A stretch of DNA of 64,000 nucleotides from Hyaloperonospora brassicae. Lineage: Eukaryota > Oomycota > Peronosporomycetes > Peronosporales > Peronosporaceae. Location of the stretch: the NCBI GenBank assembly GCA_947650285.1, contig CANTFL010000136.1, positions 248,001-312,000 of the forward strand, written 5' to 3'. The translations under genes were made by a program, and so were the position numbers. Under the pieces are notes generated by a model. That model saw only the letters and a program-made list of their open reading frames with translations, was not told the DNA's origin and made no database searches. Shown here one piece after another: positions 56,125 to 64,000 of this stretch; position 1 is the first letter of the stretch, and every line of letters starts with the position of its first letter.

Positions 56125-59100
56125 ATGCAGGATGGGGTAGGTCTCAGTAGTGCGGCACAGGCTGTTACTGTGGCTGCCGGGGAACGTGACAACGATCCCT
56201 GGCATTCCACCGGTGGCGCTTCGTCTGGGGTACTCGAGGTGGGGGATCCGGATCAGGCTGGCAATCCTTTATCGGCCGCTCAACCGGAGCCCGAACTTGG
56301 ACAGGCTTCCGGATTGGCTGGAAATCAGTCCATTTGAACAGGTGGTTTGCGTCCTCGGCGCGGAGGCGTGGGAACGGAGGCGCGGCGGAAAGACGGACCG
56401 ACTTTGAGTCCTTCGGGGTGCGCTCTCCAGTCTCCCTCTCGGCCTCCACCGCCGCCTCCCTCACCTCCTGTCCAGCCGCGGGAGATGTTTGAGGCTCTAA
56501 ATGCCGAAATGAAGGCTTTTACTGGATAGGCAGCCCTGGTTGTCTGGCGCCTGACCGTTCAAGAGTTTTTTGCGCTTGAATATTCCCGGCTTCCTGTTAG
56601 CTCGGACGCGTTGCCGGTTAATCGCAAAAGGTATCCTACGCTTACGGGGGCGGAGCTGTGGAGTTTGCTGGATCTGTTTCGGCAATGCTTTGTCGCGACA
56701 CTAGGTACCTACGCTGACTGGGCACGGTTGGCCCACTAGATCGGCACTAAGCTTCTACTTACGAAGTGGGCTTTCAAGGAAATAATGCGCAAATTGTCCA
56801 GCAAGCAGAAGTAGGCAACGGCTCCGATTCCGCGGCAGTGGTCTCAGGTGGAACGAACGGGCTGCTCGACTCCCATGGACGACGCAGCAGGCAATCAGCT
56901 TCCCTTTTATGAAGAATTCATGTTTGACCCGACGAAATTTTCGGAGGCAGAGACGACCGCCCTTCGATCGTTTTGCTCGGCGCGTTGGAATCGGGCAAGT
57001 GCTCATTGTCTTTGGAAGGGAACGGACGATGAATGGCGAATCATCATCGGGATTGCGGAGGGGCATATTGCCTGTCGGAGGATGCCGATTTATCAATGCC
57101 GTCTTTAATAGTGATGAGCGCTTTCGTTTGTGTCGCACTGTCCAGGCGCAGGTAGAAGGTCAGTTGGTTTTGAGTCTTCGTCATGGCCGGGACATCCCCA
57201 TTGGCCGTAGGACCACTCATGCCATCACGGAAAAGATTCTTGAATCGGCTGAGTTAATGCGGGTCAGCTTGCCGGATCTCCACCGCCTACTGGGGCTGGC
57301 CAAAACGATCAGCTACAATCGATCCACTCGATCCATTCATTTTTACTTTTTTTCGCGGGATACTGCCAAGGAAAACCAGGATGTCGTTGTCCCTTTTCAA
57401 GGCCGGGTGTACACCCTGGAAAACGTTCACCAGCCAGCTCGCGGATCCGTTTGGTTGAATCAACGCGGTCCAGACGGGCGGTCAGGGAACCCCAGGTCTG
57501 CGTACACCATTCTGCTCTATAATTTGACACGATTTGATGACATTAAGCGCATCGCTGCATACTTGCGCTCCAAGATACAGACTGATTTTGAGCTGGAGGA
57601 TATGGACACCTGTACCCCAACTCACGTACGTCCACAGCCTGGAAATTACGATTTACTTGGCTGGTTGCCCGATTTTCTTACAAGGCGTAGTACGACTTCT
57701 TTGGTTTGGGACTCCTATTATTGTCCGGCATCCGAACGTGGGCCGCAGGCTCCAATGTCTACAGTGCAGTACGCTCGGCCATCCTGCGGCGCGGTGTCAG
57801 TTCACCGACGCGCAATTACGAGGGCCGAGTGGACTAGAGGTCCACGAAGCAGAGCTCGTCGCGGTCGAAGACCTCGCGAAACCCTTTAGTAGCCCGGAAG
57901 AGATGAGGCAGATGGCGCAGCGGCGTCTTCATGTGCAGCAATCGGTAGAAGTTGCCGCGCAAGCTGCGGTGACTCTGGAGATGCCGGTCGCTGCTCCCAG
58001 TTCCTCTCCGGTAGCTGTGCTCCAGCCTACTGGTCTACCTCTTCAGCCCGTGTATACTACTCAGGGCACGCACGAGGGCCCACCACCTCCAGCCCCAAAT
58101 CCAGGCCCGAGCAGCCGTCGCTCACACGCCCCATCCGGGGCGGTCGTCGGTCTAGGTCCATCACCAAGGCTCCCCCTGCCCAGCACACCGTAAGCAGTGG
58201 CGGCTATCACGTCCTCCAAGATCTGGATCTTGCAGGCGAGATTCCAGCTAGACCCTCCGACAGCGGTAGTGCCTCCGCTTCTTTTTAAGCCGGCGGTTCG
58301 GAGGGCTTCGCCTACTGGTATTTCTACCCTGCACCCCCACCCCCAGCTGCAGCCGGAGGAACTGGCCCGGAAACGTGCAGCAGGCATCAGAGGACCGGCT
58401 TTAGTCACCACGGGCCCGGCGCTTCTGACCCAGCAGCGTCGGGAGCGGCAAGAATGCGAGCGGCTGGTGCAGCTTTTGCCAAACAGGCAACGCCATCTTG
58501 TACCCATAGAACCCAAACCGTCCGTCGAACCTGTTCACATGCGCGATGTTTTGCGACTTGTTGGGCTTATAGAAGTCAGCACACCTGCGAATGGCAATTT
58601 CTTAGCGATTTCTCTTGCCCAAGCGTTTGCTGGTTCTGCTTTGGCCACTCCCACTATGGACCAAGAGCTTCTTACGGCGGCAATCAAACGGGACATCAAG
58701 TCTACAGGGCTTTTGAACTTGGAGGATCAGCTTCCTCGCGACCTGCGTGTTCAGGCACTCAAGAATGTGGGCCGCGGGTGGGCGACGATGACGCGCAAAT
58801 AGTCGGCCTCGCAACTACGCTGGTTCTTGGCGGACTACGCAGCTACCCCTTCGGATCGGACCTCGCCGGTGCCAGCCAACTGTTGGGGGGGCAGTGACAC
58901 CCTTAACATGGCAGCCGCGTTTTTTCAACGAGACATATTTGTCCTTGAAAGCGGTGACGGGACTACTAAAGGGAGCTGTCGGAAGTACCACCCCGTTTCC
59001 CGTTCCATTCGGGGCCGGGTGGTGGCTTCTGCCAAAGAATACCCACTTTCTTTCCTGGCGTGCGTCGATGAGCTACAAGCGACAAAAGTCGCTGAGCCAC

Positions 59101-59870
59101 AGAATCTACCATTAGTGTTGAGGTATAAGGGGAGTCACTACTCGGCGTTGCTCCATACTGATGGAGTTGCCGACCCGTTGAACCTTACGGACGATATCGA
59201 TTTGCCAAGCGTTGCGACGCGGCAGGAATCCATGCCATCATATGAGGTCATTACGGCCACATCGCTGATTCCATTGGAGGGCAAAGGTTGTGCTGGGGCA
59301 CCTACAAACGTAGAACATCTACCCGACGGCTGCGTCCGCACGTCGCTCGTCGCCTATGATGCTGGCAGCACATTCCCACCTTCCTCGATCCAGCCATATT
59401 CTCTAATGGCGTTGGACTCTGCTTCACTCGGCTCCAGTGGCCCCAAACGGGCCTCTTCGGCTCGTAAAATAGGATTTGTTAGCTCTCCTCCACTACTGGC
59501 GGCGTCTGGGGTCCACGACATCGAAGCGCCAGCCGGCTCTCATCACAAAAAGGGGCGTGTTCAGTCCGACTTGGGCCATCTTTCGCTCGCCGAGACAGAC
59601 GCCAGAATTGATCGGGAGGAACGACCCGAACTTTGGGCACCTTTAAGTGCCGAATGTCCGGATACAGCTGCGACTCCTTATCCTCTCGTTTACGGCGACT
59701 CGGACGGATGGGAAGCAACTGCCCGTTTGGAACCTGAGCTGTTTCTTCATCATTTACGCCGCTTTGTCTTTCCTGACGAACTCCTGGCTAGCCTGTCTGA
59801 CACAGTTTTGGTGCAGTGGACGGCTCTGTGGCGCCAAGAGTGCCTTTTTTCCGGGCTCCTAACGTTTTGA
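56125..59870 (+). pseudogene. LINE ORF1: Pro-rich start, CCHC knuckle, OTU-like C-terminus
   Basis: Frame 1 from ATG at 56125 to about 57050 with four or more stops (Pro-rich SRPPPPPPSPPVQPRE; then NQLPFYEEFMFDPTKF). It continues in a second frame to about 57690 (EKILESAELMRVSLPDL) and in a third frame to 59870. The third part has the zinc knuckle CLQCSTLGHPAARC at about 57750. From about 58580 it resembles an OTU cysteine protease: NGNFLAISLAQAF where OTU has DGNC, then WGGSDTLNMAAAFF and LVLRYKGSHYSALL with the expected histidine. The catalytic cysteine position is Phe (58599-58601). A TAG at 58800-58802 interrupts the OTU part. Gag-like RNA binding is the usual ORF1 role. Confidence 0.7.
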
Positions 59871-60199
59871 CAAAGGGTTACGGATTCGCCATCGATTGTG
59901 TGGCTTGACCAGTGGATCGCTCGGACGCAGCAGCGCATTTCTCCATCTCAGTTGGCCCCCCTGGTTGACAATTCTGATGATTGGAAGAGGATGCGAGACG
60001 CCAACTATGCGGCGGACGACATTTTACGTTTGTGTGACCCGCACAGACGCGTCCGCATGAGTCACCACTTGATTTGTGCCATCGTCTTTGCAGAAGAAAT
60101 TTACGCGCTGACGGGGACCGGAGAGAAGCCGTTGCGCCCTCCTGAGTAACTCCGTTTCCACCTACGATTGTTGCGAACAAATATTACCGACAAGGACGC

Positions 60200-61570
60200 G
60201 TATTAACCAGACGGTGGGTCTCGTGATGGCTGGAGCGAGCTCGTTTGCTATTTTACTACTGCTTTGGCTCCTGTGGAGCAGCAGTTCCTACTTGAGTACT
60301 GAGGGCAGCTTACAGAGGAACCCCTTTACGAGCCATGCCGATATTCCCCTTTGGGCAGGTGACGCTTATGTTCGGGAAAGCATCCTTAGGGAATGGCCAA
60401 CGTTAGGTGATTTCCCACTTTCTACTACGGATCCAAGGAAAGGGGACAGGATATATATCTCCCAAAATGTCCGGGGATTCAAGGCCAGCGTCCGGGACGG
60501 TTGGTTGTAGGCATGGAGAGGGAAGCCTCTGAGTCGTCGCCCACTGACTTGGTGCATTCAAGACACGCATGTGCACACTGCAGCGGAGGCAGAATTGCTC
60601 CGGTGGCGCTGGGCTAGATTATGGGGCAAACACCTCGATCCAGACGCACCTTCTGTATCATTTTGGAATATTGGCTCTGCCAGTCGAGCTGGGGTGGCCA
60701 TTCTCCTCACCCCATCTTTGGCCCGAGGAGCTTTAGCCTGGCAACCGGAACGCCGGTCTCTGCGGGCAATAGCGATTTCTCTGGGGGTGTAGTTATCATG
60801 AATGTCTACGCGCCCACAGTGCGGGGGACGCGAGAAGCTTTCTTTGCTTCTCCGCTCCGTTGGGATTTGGCATCTTCCAATACTATACTGGCGGGAGACT
60901 TTAATTGAGGTCATTGCCCTCTTCTCGATCGGTTCGGGTGTCACCGCTCTCACAGGTCGGAAAGCCCGGCCCTGGACGGGGTGGTTGCGACACTGAGCTT
61001 CACTGATGCTAGAGTGCTTCGGGAGCACGCAGAGGACGTCAGTTTTGAGGATCCGACTGATCATTTTACATACTGGAACGGGGAACACGCTAGCCGCATC
61101 GATCGATTCTATGTTCCCACGGAATGGGTTGACCGGGTTCTGTGGGTGGAATCGCGGGTGCCGTCAAATCATTCGGATCATCAGGAGGTTGTATTACATT
61201 TGCGGGACTCCATCAAGGCTCGCACAGCTAGCAGAAATTGTCGGGTGGCGTACCCGATCACTTCATCGAATCCGAGCAGAATCATTGACGAACTCGTCAC
61301 AGAAATGGATGGCATGGCTATAGGGCAGGGGGGTTCAACCCTTTCTTGGGATCTTGCTGTTGAACAGTGCCACCGGTGCGTTCGAAGCATCAGAAAGAGG
61401 GTCAAGCAGCGCAGAGCTAGATTCCGTCGGAAGCTGCTGGGCCGCGCTCGACGACCCTTAACCACTAGGCCCAATTTTATCTCTTGCAATATGGAAGAAT
61501 TACGAAAAGAACACCTTGTGCGACTCGGTACCCAGATCGCACGGACGGCTGACCAATTACGATGGTTATA
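60200..61570 (+). pseudogene. LINE ORF2 N-terminal part: APE endonuclease
   Basis: AP-endonuclease-type nuclease that nicks the target. Motifs in order but in different frames: SQNVRGFKASVRD near 60460, GVAILL near 60690, MNVYAPTVRGTRE near 60800, LAGDFN at 60890-60907, and FTYWNGEHASRIDRFYVP near 61063 with NHSDHQEV near 61168. At least two frameshifts and several stops. Confidence 0.85.
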
Positions 61571-64000
61571 ATCGCGTATCCAATTGGGAACGTAATCAAC
61601 CCGTCACAATTATTACACGGCTTCACGGACCGAGCTTTACACGCAATATGACTGTTGCAGACAAATTTGCACCCGAATGGTCTACGGTTCTTGGAGTTAT
61701 TCATCGCAAGGAGCCTCGCAAGGACTTTCCCTCTGCAATCCGGCGTTTTGTCAATATACCTGCGGACCGTATGTTGACTACTGCAGACAATCAGGCTCTT
61801 TTTGCGGATATTACAGAAGCCGAAGTCCTCGCAGCCATTTCTGGTCTCAGTAGACATAAATCTGCTGGACTCAACGGGCTAAATAATGATTTTTACAAGG
61901 ATACGTCGGCACTTTTTGTCCCAGACTTCATCAGCTCATCAATCAAATTGTGGCGGGAGCGGATCCCCCGTCATCTTTTCTCGAAGCTTTGATCATTCCC
62001 TTGCGAAAAAAAGTAGACTCGGCGGATGCGATGGATTACCGGCCGATTTCTTTGCTTCAAACCAGTAACAAAATCTTCGCAAAGGTGCTGGCGACGAGGT
62101 TGCAATGCGTGTTACCAAACATTATTGGTGACTCTCAGCAAGGCCTTGTACACGGTCAACAGATGTCTAAACTGGTGATGATGATGCTTGCACAACTGGC
62201 TACTGCTACATTCAATGAAACACTCGCAGCCTAAAACAGCCGAGTAATCCTTATATTAGACTTTCGCAAGGCCTATGACACGGTGGACCGGGAATTTTTG
62301 TATGAGGCTCTTCGCCACTTCGGCTTCGCGGAGAGGTATGTTCAACTTATCACTCGGCTACATACCGGTACTACAGCCTCTTTCTTTGTAAATGGCGAGC
62401 AGTCCAGCCCAATTTCAGTTGTTTCCGGCATCCGGCAAGGTTGTCCGTTTGCCCCTCTGCTTTTCCTGGTCGTGGTGGAGCTGTTGGGTATTGCAGTACA
62501 ACAATCACCGGATCTGTCGGGGCTTTCAGTACCTGGGCGACATCCTGCTACGCATAAGTTCTCGGCGTTCGTGGACGACTCGACGATATTTCTCGACAAG
62601 GCCACTCAGCTGGGTCCAGCGCTAGCCCCTGTCTCTCACTCTGGGGCCTTATCAGGGCTGGAGGCGCAACCGTCCAAGAGTCAGATCATTTGTCTTAACC
62701 GAGCGGTGCACCTATCCGAGATGCGAGGCATATCGGTATTTCAACCTTCGAACATAGTGCGCTTCTTGGGCTATCAGGTCGGGCTGAGGGACTTGCATCA
62801 TCGCAATTGGTCCCTCTGTGTTCGAAAGCTTCAACGGTGGCTGATAACAGCTTCCAGAGTGGCTACGAGTGTGCAGGATCGAGTATTGATTTTTAACTCA
62901 ATCATCCTCCCGTCTGTCCTGTTCACGGCAGCGGTTTTCGATATGCCTGAGTGGGCACGACGCGAAATTCGCAACTTGTACAAACACTATCTGTGGGCAC
63001 ATGCAACCTCAACGGACGCCAGCCGCCACAAGATTAACCCGGGCCTACTCTACACCCCTAAACAGGCAGGGGGTTGGCTTGGCCTCCGTTGAGGTGGTTG
63101 TTAAAACACAGCGTACGAAGCACGCGTTGCAGTGGCTCACGCAGGCTCAAGACAAATATTTTGGCGCCTAGTGCTCGTGGGCTTATCAAGGCCGGCCGTC
63201 GACTTCGAGCCTGATTCTTCATGGCTGGTCACAGGTCACCGAGGCATCTTCTTGTTTCGCGACTCCGTACAAAGATACCTGGGTCCTCGACTTGGACATG
63301 CTCCTGCAGCCTACGGAGGGTCAAATCTCTGTATTGTGTGATTGGGTCCTTACGTCATCTCAAACCATCCTCCCCGGCGCCATCAGTTGGTGGGAGGAGG
63401 ACGACTGGGTTTTGTCGTATCATAACCCTTTTCCGGATGGTGCGGCTTCAACGGATCCCCAACACTGCGCGTTAAGTCGTTTTTGAAAAACTATGGGGTG
63501 GAGCAATAACCGTGGATCCGGGATGTCAATGGTCTTCCATTACGGTCCTCAACATACGACCGGGTCGCGGCCTGTAACATTTCGGACCTGCACATTCGGC
63601 GAACAGGGCCTACTGAATTTCTTTTCAGCATCAAGCCGGCTGGACCTAGACTTGTTCACCACTCGCAGCCTAAACTACGCCGGTGGGCGACGGCGATCTT
63701 GCTGGCATCGCCTCCTATCCCCATTGGAGAGGAACTAGCGGTTGAGCCTGCGCTGGTGCTTCGCCATCCACCACCTTTCCGCTACGATTTTACCTGGTCA
63801 ACGGTGCGACGTCGTCGCGTCGTCGGGACAAGGTCGGGGACTGGGGGTTTAGCTGTCCAGCCAGTTTATCTGAAGCAGAGTGCGGATGGAATTCGATGGA
63901 TCTTCACCTCGCCTCTGCCGGAGTTGGCCACATCGTCAGATCCCGAAAGCTCAGGCCTGGGCCATGCGCCTACGCCGATATGGCGTCGTGTTTTACTCCC
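61570..64000 (+). pseudogene. LINE ORF2 reverse transcriptase and C-terminal part
   Basis: RT motifs: YRPISLLQTSNKIFAKVLA near 62040, LILDFRKAYDTVDREFLYEA near 62255 (first catalytic Asp), SGIRQGCPFAPLLF near 62425, and FSAFVDDSTIFL near 62560 with the catalytic pair. An in-frame TAA at 62232-62234 and frameshifts break it. Past 63092 the C-terminal part is in several frames to the window edge. Confidence 0.85.

Larger units (their letters stand above)
55981..64000 (+). mobile_element. Decayed non-LTR retrotransposon (LINE), continues past right edge
   Basis: Two-ORF LINE with L1-like parts: ORF1 with a CCHC knuckle and OTU-like domain, ORF2 with APE endonuclease and reverse transcriptase. 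Many stops and frameshifts. Its 5' end abuts the truncated LTR, so one may have inserted into the other. The 3' end is outside the window. Confidence 0.88.

Noticed and set aside
57309..57530. Minus-strand frame inside the LINE as a separate antisense gene
   Set aside because: Short, no conservation argument, and no counterpart; unlike the chromovirus antisense frames.

Overview
This window is nuclear DNA of an oomycete, most likely of the Peronosporales (Phytophthora or a downy mildew). The evidence is a secreted elicitin-like protein with six spaced cysteines, compact GC-rich genes with introns of roughly 60-140 bp and GT..AG borders, Ty3/gypsy chromoviruses, and a nuclear insert carrying AT-rich mitochondrial genes. 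Species cannot be told from the sequence alone.

Layout. Positions 1-16.6 kb are gene-dense: a giant cytoplasmic dynein heavy chain (minus, runs off the left edge), histone H2A.Z (minus), a Kelch-BTB LZTR1-like protein (plus, sharing a 240-bp divergent promoter with H2A.Z) and a PHP-domain phosphoesterase (minus). A LETM1 mitochondrial exchanger lies at 18.8-21.3 kb. About 6 kb of gene-poor DNA follows, holding a decayed fragment of that LETM1 gene, an inverted-repeat element and a microsatellite. From 27.6 to 36.3 kb come a secreted PI-PLC-X-like protein, an elicitin-like protein, an unrecognised acidic/basic mixed protein, a short Vti1-like SNARE and an MMTAG2-like nuclear protein (again divergent, 167 bp apart), and FAD synthase.

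From 37.3 kb to the end the window is almost entirely retrotransposons. Element 1 (37297-45262, minus) is a complete chromovirus with two 388-bp LTRs that look identical and a 5-bp target duplication. It still carries two stop codons in gag and two frameshifts in the 3' part of pol. Element 2 (46644-55176, minus) is an older relative, broken by many mutations and by a roughly 740-bp mosaic of mitochondrial DNA inserted in its RNase H region. A truncated LTR of the element 1 family (55756-55980) is followed by a decayed LINE (about 55981 to the right edge) whose first ORF has a zinc knuckle and an OTU-like domain and whose second ORF has APE endonuclease and reverse transcriptase.

The most unusual signals are in the chromoviruses. 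(1) Element 1, both LTRs and coding parts, is packed with short perfect inverted repeats, one roughly every 20-40 bp; the LTR of element 2 shows the same. (2) Both elements carry a long antisense reading frame between the 3' LTR and the chromodomain, overlapping the chromodomain codons and ending in a predicted coiled coil; in element 2 about 450 codons stay in one frame with only point stops. (3) A textbook -1 frameshift signal (A AAA AAT, 8-nt spacer, 9-bp stem) joins gag and pol in element 1.
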